From contig CAXXDH010000003.1 in the NCBI GenBank assembly GCA_963677785.2, positions 1,550,001-1,614,000 of the forward strand: 64,000 nucleotides of DNA. The letters run 5' to 3'. The notes beneath the pieces are model-generated. The model was given only the letters and a program-made list of their open reading frames with translations, was not told the DNA's origin and searched no databases. The position numbers and the translations under genes are program-made. This document shows, in pieces, positions 43,456 through 52,837 of the stretch. The stretch is from G963665495 sp963677785 (GTDB lineage Bacteria > Desulfobacterota > Desulfovibrionia > Desulfovibrionales > Desulfovibrionaceae). Every line of letters begins with the position of its first letter. Position 1 is the first letter of the stretch.

Positions 43456-44622
43456 TTGGAGAAACAATTTGCGCGGGCAGGTCTTTCCTGGGGACCGGAG
43501 CTGGCATTGGCCGTGTTGACGGTTTGTATGGGGTTTTTCCCCGTGCTTTTCCCTGCCGCTGCGCAGGGGATGTTTCGTGCCGCGCCGGGGTCTCCGGCTC
43601 TGTACAAACTCCTGGCACTGTTGTTTCCGTTGTGGGCTCTGTACGTTGGGTACAGGCAGTCCGGAGAGGAAGGCTTTGCCGCACGGCTGCGGATCGTTTT
43701 GTTTCTCGCCGTCTTCACAGGAATTCAGGAGTGGATTCACTATTTGAATGTGGACCTGGGGTCTTATTTTCCTGGGGTGCCGAATCTGGAGTGGCAATAC
43801 CGCCTTCATCACGGCGTGGTGAATCTGGCGTCCGAAGCCGCTCCGCACAGCTACCGTTTTCTGCCGAATGGGTTTGTGTTGTGTCTCGAAGCGCTGACCA
43901 GGGATTTTTTCTTTGCCAAGACCATCTACAGGGTTAGTTTTGATTATTTGCTGCTGCTGGCTATTTACCGTTATGCACAGCGATTCGTCTCATCGCCGGC
44001 CGCATTGGTTGCAGTTTTGAGTTATCTTGTCGTTTTTACGGTAAGCATTACTTCCTATGCCGGTCAGTTGACCGATCCGCTTTCCCATCTGAGTTTTGTT
44101 CTGGCTATGCTCAGCATTTCTTACGAGCGGTTCTGGTTTTTCGCTTCCACCCTTGTATTCGGACTTTTTGCCAAAGAATCGGTGTTGATCATGGGCTTGT
44201 GCTGGCTGGTCTGCGTACCGCACAGAAACATGTATGCCATGATCCGGCTCGTCCTGCTGGGGGCCGTTTGCTTCGGATTGGTGGTCTGGGTGCGGGCCGC
44301 TGTGGCGGGCCCCGGGTTTGGTTACGGAAACATCAGCGGCATTACACCCGCAGATATTTTGATCAACTTGAAAAGCAACTGGTTCTGGCAGTGGTTTTTT
44401 TCCTGCGGTATTCTGCTGGTTCCGGCGGCTTTGGCCTGGCGCCGGGCGCAGGGAGAGCTCAAACGGATGCTGCTGGTGTTGCTGCCCGGACTTTTTGTGG
44501 CGCATCTTTTACTGAGCTGGCTGGTGGAAACAAGAAATTTTATTCCATGCAGCATAGTGCTGGTCATTTTTGCCGCTCAGTATTTCTGCGATGCCGGTTC
44601 TGCCGGAGAGACTGCAGCCTGA
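43456..44622 (+). CDS. Polytopic membrane protein, possibly glycosyltransferase-like
   Basis: 388 residues with about nine or ten hydrophobic segments. I choose TTG 43456 because AGGAGG lies six bases upstream; in-frame ATGs at 43387 and 43417 lack one. The loop WIHYLNVDLGSYFPGVPNLEWQYRLHHGV and the remaining helices recall GT-C type membrane proteins (acidic residues in the first periplasmic loop), but the usual DD/DE motif is not clear. I cannot name a function. It stands alone. Confidence 0.7.
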   Translation: MEKQFARAGLSWGPELALAVLTVCMGFFPVLFPAAAQGMFRAAPGSPALYKLLALLFPLWALYVGYRQSGEEGFAARLRIVLFLAVFTGIQEWIHYLNVDLGSYFPGVPNLEWQYRLHHGVVNLASEAAPHSYRFLPNGFVLCLEALTRDFFFAKTIYRVSFDYLLLLAIYRYAQRFVSSPAALVAVLSYLVVFTVSITSYAGQLTDPLSHLSFVLAMLSISYERFWFFASTLVFGLFAKESVLIMGLCWLVCVPHRNMYAMIRLVLLGAVCFGLVVWVRAAVAGPGFGYGNISGITPADILINLKSNWFWQWFFSCGILLVPAALAWRRAQGELKRMLLVLLPGLFVAHLLLSWLVETRNFIPCSIVLVIFAAQYFCDAGSAGETAA

Positions 44623-44826
44623 TGCGTGAAGGAGCACTGCGTATTTTGGAATGAGCAACTGGTTTCAGCACAAAACGCAGCAATTTCAGCTGCCACAGTA
44701 CCCCCTCCTGGATAATTTTTGGGGTGTGAAAAAAATCGTCCCGCGTATTTACATTTAATTCTTTCGCGTGATAGGCAGTTTAAGAACCCTACAACAGGCT
44801 AAAAAGGTAGGAAAGGATTATACGCT

Positions 44827-45753
44827 ATGCGGAAAATGATTTTTTTGTTTTTTATATTGTGCTTTTTGGGGTATTCATCCTTTGCAGGAGCAAGTCCGGG
44901 CAAGCCCGTGATAGTCTGTTCCACCACCCAGGTGGCTGACTTTGCGCGCCAGGTGGTGGGCGACCGTTGCAAGGTCCGTTGTATTCTTGCTCCGGGAGCC
45001 GATCCCCATACGTACATGCCCACGCCCAAAGATTCCAGGCTGGTGGCCGGTGCGGATTTGTGTCTGGAAAACGGGCTGCATCTGGAAGGCAACAACTGGA
45101 TGAAAAAGCTTGCCAAGGATGCGGGCAAACCCGTGGTGGCCTGCACGGACGGCATCAAGCAGCTGGAGATGACGTATGGGGGGAAAAAGGTTCTGGATCC
45201 GCACGCCTGGTTCTCACCTGCCAACGCGGCAGTGTATACGCGTAATGTTCTCAAGGCAGTCACCGCACTGGACCCCGCGGGAGCCTGGGAATACGAGTCC
45301 CGTGCCCGGCTGTATTTGCAGGAACTGCGTACCCTGGATGGCTGGATCCGCGAACAGGTCAATCTGATCCCCCCGCAGCAGCGCGTACTGGTTACAAGCC
45401 ACGATGCGTTCAACTATTTTTGCAACGCCTTCAAGTTCAACCCGAAGCACGGGTATCTGAGCCTGGCGCCGGTGGGCTGGTCCACGGGCAGCGAGGTGGG
45501 CGGCGGCATGACGCCCGAACGGCGCAAGGAGGTCGTGGACTCCATTCGTTCGTTCGGGGCCAAGGCCGTGTTTGTGGAAACCAGCGTCAATCCCAAGTTG
45601 ATTCGCCAGATTGCGCAGGATGCGGGCGTGAAAATCGGCGGTACGTTGTATTCCGACTCCATGGGCGAGGCCGGAAGCGCCGGTGAGAGCTACATCGGCA
45701 TGATGCGCGAAAATGTCATCACCATCGTCAAGGCGCTGGCGGACAAAGGCTGA
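44827..45753 (+). CDS. Metal ABC transporter substrate-binding protein (TroA/ZnuA type)
   Basis: 308-residue cluster A-I binding protein with signal peptide (to about 22). The four metal ligands can be placed: His61 (PGADPHTYMPTP), His126 (LDPHAWFSP), His192 (VTSHDAFNYF) and Asp277 (YSDSMGEAG), the HHHD set of TroA-like proteins that bind Zn, Mn or Fe. There is no His-rich loop as in many ZnuA. It is the first gene of a four-gene operon with an unknown small protein, an ATPase and a permease-repressor fusion. Confidence 0.92.
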   Translation: MRKMIFLFFILCFLGYSSFAGASPGKPVIVCSTTQVADFARQVVGDRCKVRCILAPGADPHTYMPTPKDSRLVAGADLCLENGLHLEGNNWMKKLAKDAGKPVVACTDGIKQLEMTYGGKKVLDPHAWFSPANAAVYTRNVLKAVTALDPAGAWEYESRARLYLQELRTLDGWIREQVNLIPPQQRVLVTSHDAFNYFCNAFKFNPKHGYLSLAPVGWSTGSEVGGGMTPERRKEVVDSIRSFGAKAVFVETSVNPKLIRQIAQDAGVKIGGTLYSDSMGEAGSAGESYIGMMRENVITIVKALADKG

Positions 45754-45756
45754 TCC

Positions 45757-46254
45757 ATGTCTCCGCGTATTGTGTATGCCGTTGTTCTCTGTGTGCTGAT
45801 TCTCGGCGGCGCGGGGTGGTTTCTCAGGGAAAAACCGAGCGAGGCCAACGTGCCGGAATTTCAGTACACGCAGGTTGCCGCGCAGTACGCCCTGGAATTG
45901 ACGCCGACCTTTTCTCTGGAAAAAGATCCGTTCGCTCTGAATATGGATGAAAGCCCGGCCCTGGTGGTCAGGCTCGGCGACAAGGAGCTGCTGGCTTTGG
46001 ACAGCGTGTCCGCGGGCGAGCCCGTGTTGCTGGAAGAAGTCCGCGGACTGGTTCTGGGCATGAATGAATTTTTCATCAAGGCCACGCCGTCCGCGGGTTC
46101 CGCTTTGGGAGCCCAGGCCCTGCGCGTGCGTTTGCTGCAAGGCGGGCAGCCCGTAGCAGCGGAAAGCTACTGGACCGGCAACGGCCTGCCGGTAAAGGCC
46201 GTGTTTCGTGTGACGCTCGATGAGCAGGCAAAGGAGGGCGCGCATGCGGAATAA
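45757..46254 (+). CDS. Membrane-anchored protein of unknown function inside the metal transporter operon
   Basis: 165 residues. One N-terminal membrane helix (IVYAVVLCVLILGGAGWFL) followed by a beta-rich periplasmic domain without Cys or His clusters (FQYTQVAAQYALELTPTFSLEKDPFALN, LGDKELLALDSVSAGEPVLL). It starts three bases after the binding-protein stop and its end overlaps the ATPase start by 11 bases, so it is firmly embedded in the operon. I do not recognise a family. A role in handing metal to the permease or sensing periplasmic metal is a guess from position. Confidence 0.8.
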   Translation: MSPRIVYAVVLCVLILGGAGWFLREKPSEANVPEFQYTQVAAQYALELTPTFSLEKDPFALNMDESPALVVRLGDKELLALDSVSAGEPVLLEEVRGLVLGMNEFFIKATPSAGSALGAQALRVRLLQGGQPVAAESYWTGNGLPVKAVFRVTLDEQAKEGAHAE

Positions 46255-47047
46255 CGCCGAATTTCCAGCCGTGGAGGTGGAACATCTCACCGTGAGCTAC
46301 GGCCCTAAACCCGCTCTGCTGGATGTGAGCGTGCGGATTGATTCGGGCCTGCTGGTGGGCATTATCGGCCCCAACGGCGGGGGAAAATCTACCTTTATCA
46401 AGGCCGTGCTCGGATTTGTGAAACGCGATGTGGGCACCGTACGTATTGCCGGGGAGAGCGCGGAAAAAGCCAAGGGGTTGGTGGCCTACGTGCCTCAGCG
46501 CGGTTCCGTGGACTGGGATTTTCCCATCACGGTGCAGCAGGTGGCCATGATGGGGCGCTACGGCCATATCCGCTGGTGGCGCGATCCGGGCCCCAAAGAC
46601 CGGGAAGTCGTGGACCAGGCCCTGGAGATGGTCCGGATGAGCGATTTTCGCAACCGCCAGATAGGCCAGCTCTCGGGCGGACAGCAGCAGCGCGTATTTA
46701 TGGCCAGGGCTTTGGCTCAGGGCTCGGACATTCTGCTGCTGGACGAACCGTTCGCCGGAGTGGACGCGGCCACGGAGCGGGCCATTCTGGACGTGCTCGA
46801 ACGAGCCAAAGAAGCCGGGCGTACGCTGGTGGTGGTGCACCACGATCTGGTCACGGCCGCGGAATATTTCGACCGGCTGTTGCTGATCAAGCAGCGGCTG
46901 TATGCCTATGGTCCGCCCAGGGCCATACTGCGGGAAGATCTGCTCAGCGAAGTCTACGAAGGCAAGCTGCGGGTCTTTCAGGACATCAAGTTCGCCGGGG
47001 ACACTGCGGATGCCGTTTCCGGCAGCCCGCAGGAGGCCGCCCGATGA
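46244..47047 (+). CDS. Metal ABC transporter ATPase (TroB/ZnuC type)
   Basis: 267 residues from ATG 46244 (GGAGGG five bases upstream). Walker A GPNGGGKSTF, Q-loop YVPQRGSVDWDFP, signature LSGGQQQRVFMA, Walker B ILLLDEPFAGVD, H-loop VVVHHD; the WDFPITVQQVAMMGRYGH-x-x-WW region is typical of Mn/Zn/Fe ABC ATPases. It overlaps the preceding gene by 11 bases and the permease by four (ATGA), so the operon is tightly coupled. Confidence 0.94.
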   Translation: MRNNAEFPAVEVEHLTVSYGPKPALLDVSVRIDSGLLVGIIGPNGGGKSTFIKAVLGFVKRDVGTVRIAGESAEKAKGLVAYVPQRGSVDWDFPITVQQVAMMGRYGHIRWWRDPGPKDREVVDQALEMVRMSDFRNRQIGQLSGGQQQRVFMARALAQGSDILLLDEPFAGVDAATERAILDVLERAKEAGRTLVVVHHDLVTAAEYFDRLLLIKQRLYAYGPPRAILREDLLSEVYEGKLRVFQDIKFAGDTADAVSGSPQEAAR

Positions 47048-48567
47048 GTACGGTTTCCCAATTGTTTCTTGCGCCCCTGGCCGAGCCCTTTTTCGTCAAG
47101 TCCCTGCTGGGCGGTTGCCTGGTGGCGGTTGTCAGCGGTGTTGTGGGCTGCCTGGTGGTGCTTCGGCGTATGGCGTTTCTGGGCGATGCCCTGTCCCATG
47201 CCATGGTGGCGGGCGTGGCCGGCGGCTATTTGTTCATGAAAATGGTTTTCGGCATCGAGGCCCACGCCTCGGGCATGCTCCTGGGGTCGCTGATCGCCGC
47301 GGTGCTGACCGTGGTGCTCATCGGTTTTGTTTCCAAGGTCTCGCGCGTCAAGAACGACACGGCCATCGGCATTATGTATACGGGCATTTTTGCCGGGGGC
47401 GTGGTCCTGGTTTCCATTTTCCGCAATTACATCCACATCGACCTGATGCACTTCATCATGGGCGACGTGCTGGCAGTGGGGGATGCGGACCTTTGGGCTT
47501 CGGCCATTACCTCGGCCCTGGTGCTGTCCGTTATTCTGCTGTTTTACCGCCATCTGCAGCTGACCAGCTTCGACCCTGTCATGGCGGCCAGCATCGGGAT
47601 ACCGGTGATGCTCGTGGACTACCTGCTGACCACCTGCGTTTCGCTTGTGGTGGTCAGCGCGGTCAGCATGGTCGGGGTGATTCTGGTGGTGGGGCTGCTG
47701 ATCACACCCGCGGCCACGGCTTATCTGCTTTCCGACCGTCTGGACCGGATGATGCTGCTTTCCGGGCTGTTCGGCATCACCAGCGTTGTGGGCGGCCTGT
47801 ATCTGTGCGTCTGGCTGGATTCGGCCGGGGGCGGAGCCATCATGCTGTTCTGTACGCTGCAGTTTCTGGTGGTGCTGGTGGCCGCGCCGCGCTACGGCAT
47901 GCTGGCCCGCTGGCTCAGGCTCAGGCGTATGGCGCCGCAGCAGCTGCTGGAAGATATTTTGATCACCATGCTCCGTGCCAACGGCAGTCCGCTGAGTCAG
48001 GTTGTTCTCAAGGACCGCGTAGAGCCTGCGGGCAATCTCAACCGCGCTTTGACCGTGCTGGTCCAGCAAGGATCCATTCGCCGCGAGGACAATGCCGTGC
48101 TGCTTACGGATACGGGGCGCCGCGAAGCTCAGCGCTTGTTGCGCGCCCATCGTCTTTGGGAGAGCTACCTGGACCACGTGGGAACGCCTGCCGAAGATCT
48201 GCATTCGCGCGCGCATGAACTGGAGCATGTGCATGATTCCGGCGTAATGGCCTATCTCGACGATTTGCTGGAGCACCCCGTACGCGATCCGCACGGCAAA
48301 GAAATTCCCCAGGCCGCGGAGGCGTGCGAACCGGATGCCGTGCTGCCCGTGAGCCTGCTGCGCGCGGGCCAGCTTTGCGAAGTGTACGCGGTGAGTGAAG
48401 ACGCAGCCGGGCTTGGCCTGATGCCCGGCGAGGAGCTCGCCATGCTGCCGCGTTCGGAGGATGGCAAGACATGGCGGATCAGGCGGGCCGACGGCGGGGA
48501 GCTCGACCTGGATCATACACAGGCGGACAGCCTGAAGGTTCGCTGCAGGGGACTCTCCCAGGGGTGA
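47044..48567 (+). CDS. Metal ABC permease fused to a DtxR-type metal-dependent repressor
   Basis: 507 residues. Residues 1-285 form a TroC/ZnuB-type permease with about eight helices (RRMAFLGDALSHAMVAGVAGGYL, VSAVSMVGVILVVGLLITPAATAYLL). From about 295 a DtxR-like region follows: winged helix (LLEDILITMLRANG, RALTVLVQQGSIRREDNAVLLTDTGRREA), dimerisation/metal domain (AHRLWESYLDH, then DLHSRAHELEHVHDSGV, and HPVRDPHGKEIP) and an SH3/FeoA-like C-terminal domain (VSLLRAGQLCEVY). A comparable fusion, YtgCR, is known in Chlamydia, where the repressor part is released by cleavage. The DtxR primary-site Cys appears as His here (HELEH). It presumably couples transport with repression. Confidence 0.92.
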   Translation: MSTVSQLFLAPLAEPFFVKSLLGGCLVAVVSGVVGCLVVLRRMAFLGDALSHAMVAGVAGGYLFMKMVFGIEAHASGMLLGSLIAAVLTVVLIGFVSKVSRVKNDTAIGIMYTGIFAGGVVLVSIFRNYIHIDLMHFIMGDVLAVGDADLWASAITSALVLSVILLFYRHLQLTSFDPVMAASIGIPVMLVDYLLTTCVSLVVVSAVSMVGVILVVGLLITPAATAYLLSDRLDRMMLLSGLFGITSVVGGLYLCVWLDSAGGGAIMLFCTLQFLVVLVAAPRYGMLARWLRLRRMAPQQLLEDILITMLRANGSPLSQVVLKDRVEPAGNLNRALTVLVQQGSIRREDNAVLLTDTGRREAQRLLRAHRLWESYLDHVGTPAEDLHSRAHELEHVHDSGVMAYLDDLLEHPVRDPHGKEIPQAAEACEPDAVLPVSLLRAGQLCEVYAVSEDAAGLGLMPGEELAMLPRSEDGKTWRIRRADGGELDLDHTQADSLKVRCRGLSQG

Positions 48568-48578
48568 GCCCCTGCGTG

Positions 48579-48872
48579 CTACACCGGTTCCTGCAGCGCT
48601 TCCAGTCCCTCTGCGGTCATGCTGGGAACGAATTCAATGATCTCGTAGCGCGCCGCATCGTGTATCTGAAACGGATCCTGGGCAAGAATCTCTTCAAACG
48701 ACTCGCGCGAAGCGCATCGCGCCAGGATGATTCCCCCGGTACGCGGATTTTTCCGGCCCGAGGCCAGAAACACGCCCTGCGCGTATTGTTCCTTCAAAAA
48801 AGCCTTATGTCCTTCAAGCAGGGATTCTATACGTTCGATCGGGGCGGTGTAGGTCAGATTTGCAATAAACAT
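48579..48872 (-). CDS. YciI-like protein
   Basis: 97 residues from ATG 48872. The fold signature of the YCII/dimeric ferredoxin-like family is visible: MFIANLTYTAPIERIESLLEGHKAFLKEQYAQGVFLASG and the putative active-site GGIILARCASRESFEEILAQDPFQ. The usual His and Asp (SDPF-type) are present as GHKAF and QDPFQ. Function unknown; relatives take part in halogenated aromatic degradation or act in housekeeping. It converges on the metal operon and ends 12 bases after it. Confidence 0.85.
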   Translation of the reverse strand: MFIANLTYTAPIERIESLLEGHKAFLKEQYAQGVFLASGRKNPRTGGIILARCASRESFEEILAQDPFQIHDAARYEIIEFVPSMTAEGLEALQEPV

Positions 48873-49522
48873 GTTGTGATCTCGCTGTTTGCGCTTGATG
48901 AAAAGATGCATCCAGCATTGCTGCATCCGGCTGCAGTTGTCAAGCATAGCCTGTGCGGCTGGGCCACATCCGGGATGTGGCTTCAGGCGGAATCCAGGGC
49001 ATGAGCCGGACTTCACGAATGGACTCGCATCTTCCGTCCTTCCTTTTTTGAAAAGTTGGCATAGCGTAGCAGCACCCTATCTTGTATTATAAAAATGGGA
49101 TAGTGTTATTGCCGTACTTTGTTTATTCTCTTGTATGTTTTGGGAGTGAGCTTTCCTTTTTTATTGATTTGATGGTGTTTCGTGTGTTGTTTCCGACTAT
49201 AGTAGCCGAGTTTCTTTTTGCAGAAACTATCGAGGGTGCAATTTGGGTAGAACGATCTTGAAGCAAAGGCAACTCTATGCGTGAGTCGTAAGCAGGTAAG
49301 TTGTTAATGGCTGATTCTCTGTACTTTATGTATTATATTTTTAAAAGCAGACTTCTTGTTGATTTTGATCCAAAGGAGTATATTGATTTATGACAGGAGC
49401 AATTATTTAGAGGGGAAATGTTGGATAGGCCCTGATAATGGATTCGTGATGATTGATTCCCGGAGCATTTGGTTATAAATTGAGTTCCTATCCAGATACG
49501 CAGGTTACAGGGAGAATGCTGA
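48873..49522. other. Long leader region of the large sensor kinase, no gene seen
   Basis: About 650 bases. CCACATCC (48964-48971) and GGATGTGG (48973-48980) form an inverted repeat near the divergent YciI gene. The rest is AT-rich, with no frame worth calling. It probably holds divergent promoters. I could not fold a known riboswitch. Confidence 0.4.
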
Positions 49523-52510
49523 ATGGCATTTTGGCCTCCGGGCATACGTTGCAAACTGATTATCATTTTCATTTTTATCAAGGTGCTGCCCCTTGTGGCA
49601 CTGGCCTGGCTCGCGTGGCATGCTATTACTACGTTGGGGGGGACTCTGCAGAGCAAAGTTGCACACCTGACGCAGGAGACCCGGGAGACCATCGACCAGG
49701 TGAGCGACCTTGCCGTGGAAAGCTCCATTCGCGCGCTGGATCTCAAATCACGAGAAAATATCGAACGGCTTACAACGGACACGGCCCGTGCTGTGGCCCG
49801 TTTTCTGTATGACAGGGACAAGGATATCCTCCGCGCTGCGGAGCTGGAGCCCGGAGAGGAGAATTACAGGCGGTTCCTGCTTCCTCTTAAGCGCGTGATC
49901 ACCATGCATGAGCCCTGGGAATTGAACCAGACCGGCGATGCCTGGCAGCCCACCACAGAGCCCGGGGTCAAACCATTCGTAACCGCGAACAACCCGGACA
50001 ATGCCAAGGATTTCCACTACCGGCCGCCGGAAGACGCCGGTGTCCCCGAGGAGCGTCCGCTGTTTCTGGAAATGACTTTCGTGGATTTGCAGGGCCGGGA
50101 ACAGATCAAGGTACGGACCTCCGACCTGCTTTCCTCGGAAAAGAAAGATATTTCCAACCCCGAAAATACCTATTGCAAAGCGGAAAACTATTTCAAGGAG
50201 CTGCAGGCTCTAGCTCCCGGTGAGATTTATGTTTCCGAAGTCATCGGTCCGCATGTTCCCAGTCCGGTCATCGGCCCCTATACAAAGACACGGGCGAAAC
50301 GGCTCGGGATTCCGTTCAAGCCGGAGGAGGCCGCGTACGCGGGCAAGGAAAACCCGGTGGGCAAACGTTTTCAGGGCATAGTCCGCTGGGCCGCGCCGGT
50401 GTTGCGCCAGGGCAGGATCATCGGCTGGGTCACCTTGGCGCTGGATCATACGCACATTATGGAATTCACGGATCACCTTGTTCCCACGGAAGAACGCTAC
50501 AGCCCCATTTCAGACGCGGGAGCAGGCAATTACGCCTTTATCTGGGACTACAAGGATCGCAATATATCGCATCCGCGTGATTACTTCATTGCAGGGTACG
50601 ATCCGGAAACTGGTCAGCCCGCTGTTCCCTGGCTGGAAGAGGGGATGTATCAGGATTTCAGGCAAAGCGGATTGAACGTACGCGATTGGGAAAAACGCCC
50701 CCCCGTCTTTCTGGACCAGAGTCTGAAAAAGGATCCCGCGGCCGTGCTCACCAAGCAAGGTTCCCTGGGGCTGGATTGCCGCTATCTGAATTTCGCCCCG
50801 CAATGCGAGGGCTGGTACAATTTGACGCATAACGGCGGGTCCGGTTCTTTCGTGATTTTCTGGAGCGGACTCTGGAAACTCACCACTGCCGCGGCCATTC
50901 CGTACCATACGGGCAAATACGGCGGGGCCCGTGGCTTTGGTTTTGTGACCATCGGCGCCAATGTCCGCGAATTTCACCGGAGCGCGCACGAGACCGGCGA
51001 AAAGATTTCCAATATGGCGTCTGCATTCGAGAAAAAGCTTGCCAGGCAGAATCATGAAACACAGCGGAATCTTGCCTCTTCTCTGAACAGGACCACCAGA
51101 CAAATAACGCTGTCGACCCTGTTTATGATTGTGTTGGTTATTTTGGTCGCCATCTGGATGGCCGATGCGCTGACGCGAAAGATAACGGATATGATCAAAG
51201 GGATTCGTTTGTTCCAGAGGGGCGTGATGACGCATCGCCTGGAGGTCGAATCACACGATGAAATCGGCTTGCTTGCAGAGGCCTTCAACGATATGGCCGG
51301 CGCCATAGAAGGACTTGTTTCGGACCTGCGGCAGGCGCAGGAAAAATACAAAAGCTTTTTTGACAATGCTCCTGAAGGGCTTTTCCGTACGACGGTTGAT
51401 GGAAAATTTATTGCCGTCAACCAGGCTTTGGCGAAATTGTGCGGGTATGCGTCTCCCGAAGCAATGACCGCTGAGGTTTCGCATATTGGAGAACAGCTGT
51501 ATGAAGACCCCCGGCGCAGGAGAGAACTGGTACATCTGCTGCAAAAACATGGAGCCGTGGAAAATTTCGAGTTCGGGGTGAAGCTGCCCAAGGGGGAAAC
51601 GCGGATTTTACGTATCTCGTGTAATCTGACCGAAGACCCTGAGGAAGGAAAATATCTCGAAGGGGTCGCCATGGACGTCACGGAACGCGCACTGGCGATC
51701 AAGGCCTTGCAGATGGCCAAGGAAAAGGCCGAGCAGCTCAGCGCCATGAAATCGAATTTTCTGTCCATGGTTTCGCATGAATTGCGGACTCCGCTGACCG
51801 CGATCATCGGCTTTGCCAAGATGAGCCGCAAGTATCTGGAAAAAATAGAGGAAGAATCCCAAGAACAGGGCCTGGGAACGGATAAGGTCGTACAGCGTAT
51901 CAGGGATAATTCCGACGTGATCATAACCGAAGGCGAGCGGCTGACCGAACTCATCAACAACGTGCTTGATCTCGCCAAGCTTGAGGCCGGTTATTTCGAA
52001 TGGAACATCAAACCCGTTTCCATGCGGGACGTGCTGGAGCACAGCATTACCGCCACACAGGTGTTATTTGATAAAAAAGAGCTGGATTTCCGGCAGGATA
52101 TTTCCGATTCCCTGCCGGTCGTTGCCGGTGATTATGACCGCCTGGTCCAGGTCTGCATCAATCTGCTGGCCAATGCGGTCAAATTCACGGAGCAGGGCTA
52201 TGTGTCCTGTTCCGCCAGTGTCGAGGACCAGGAAATCGTGGTGCGCGTACGGGATACGGGCTGCGGCGTGCCCCCTGCGGAAGAGAGGGGAATTTTCGAC
52301 AAATTTCGTCAGCTGGGCGATACGCTGACTGGAAAGCCCAAGGGGACGGGCCTCGGACTTCCCATCTGCAAGGAGATAGTGGAGTACCACGGCGGGCGGA
52401 TCTGGTACGAGCCTGCTGCTGGCGGGGGGAGCGTGTTTTCTTTCAGCATTCCGTTTCACTATAATTTTTCAGTGAAGAAAGAGCGTTTAGCTCCTTCGGT
52501 TGGTTCGTGA
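49523..52510 (+). CDS. Large membrane sensor histidine kinase (dCache-like, HAMP, PAS)
   Basis: 995 residues. One membrane helix at the N-terminus (LIIIFIFIKVLPLVALAWLAW), a large periplasmic sensor (about 35-525, Cache-like, including YNLTHNGGSGSFVIFWSG), a second helix (LSTLFMIVLVILVAIWMADAL, about 530-550), a HAMP domain (ITDMIKGIRLFQRGVMTHRLEVES-DEIGLLAEAFNDM), PAS (about 610-730), HisKA with His752 (MVSHELRTPLTAIIGFAK) and HATPase (DTGCGVPPAEE, GTGLGLPICKEI). The ligand is unknown. GGGAG lies eight bases before ATG. No cognate regulator is adjacent. Confidence 0.92.
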   Translation: MAFWPPGIRCKLIIIFIFIKVLPLVALAWLAWHAITTLGGTLQSKVAHLTQETRETIDQVSDLAVESSIRALDLKSRENIERLTTDTARAVARFLYDRDKDILRAAELEPGEENYRRFLLPLKRVITMHEPWELNQTGDAWQPTTEPGVKPFVTANNPDNAKDFHYRPPEDAGVPEERPLFLEMTFVDLQGREQIKVRTSDLLSSEKKDISNPENTYCKAENYFKELQALAPGEIYVSEVIGPHVPSPVIGPYTKTRAKRLGIPFKPEEAAYAGKENPVGKRFQGIVRWAAPVLRQGRIIGWVTLALDHTHIMEFTDHLVPTEERYSPISDAGAGNYAFIWDYKDRNISHPRDYFIAGYDPETGQPAVPWLEEGMYQDFRQSGLNVRDWEKRPPVFLDQSLKKDPAAVLTKQGSLGLDCRYLNFAPQCEGWYNLTHNGGSGSFVIFWSGLWKLTTAAAIPYHTGKYGGARGFGFVTIGANVREFHRSAHETGEKISNMASAFEKKLARQNHETQRNLASSLNRTTRQITLSTLFMIVLVILVAIWMADALTRKITDMIKGIRLFQRGVMTHRLEVESHDEIGLLAEAFNDMAGAIEGLVSDLRQAQEKYKSFFDNAPEGLFRTTVDGKFIAVNQALAKLCGYASPEAMTAEVSHIGEQLYEDPRRRRELVHLLQKHGAVENFEFGVKLPKGETRILRISCNLTEDPEEGKYLEGVAMDVTERALAIKALQMAKEKAEQLSAMKSNFLSMVSHELRTPLTAIIGFAKMSRKYLEKIEEESQEQGLGTDKVVQRIRDNSDVIITEGERLTELINNVLDLAKLEAGYFEWNIKPVSMRDVLEHSITATQVLFDKKELDFRQDISDSLPVVAGDYDRLVQVCINLLANAVKFTEQGYVSCSASVEDQEIVVRVRDTGCGVPPAEERGIFDKFRQLGDTLTGKPKGTGLGLPICKEIVEYHGGRIWYEPAAGGGSVFSFSIPFHYNFSVKKERLAPSVGS

Positions 52511-52638
52511 CGAAAAGGTTTTTTGATTTTATCCTGTTTAAGGAAAAAATACTTGACGAGCACGAAAAAATGGAGCAAAAGAATCTTTCTTCAAGGCTGA
52601 TTGTAGAGGGAGCGCTGCTTCCTGCCAGTCGCCACAGC

Positions 52639-52715
<77 letters not shown>

Positions 52716-52725
52716 TCGGAAATAA

Positions 52726-52757
52726 GGGGTTACATCGCAAGGTGTAACCCCATTTTC
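52726..52757 (+). terminator. Terminator after tRNA-Asp
   Basis: GGGGTTACA (52726-52734) pairs perfectly with TGTAACCCC (52743-52751), loop TCGCAAGG, followed by ATTTTCTTT. Confidence 0.9.
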
Positions 52758-52837
52758 TTTATATGAGCCAAATGCAGGTCAACAAAACGAACTGTTTCCT
52801 TCCTCGAAGGAATACACAAGAGCCAGGAGGGAGATTT

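Noticed and set aside
46201..48800. Apparent excess of CGTAC/GTACG words, as for an uptake or restriction signal
   Set aside because: A hand count in this segment gave about seven, close to the five or so expected from base composition.
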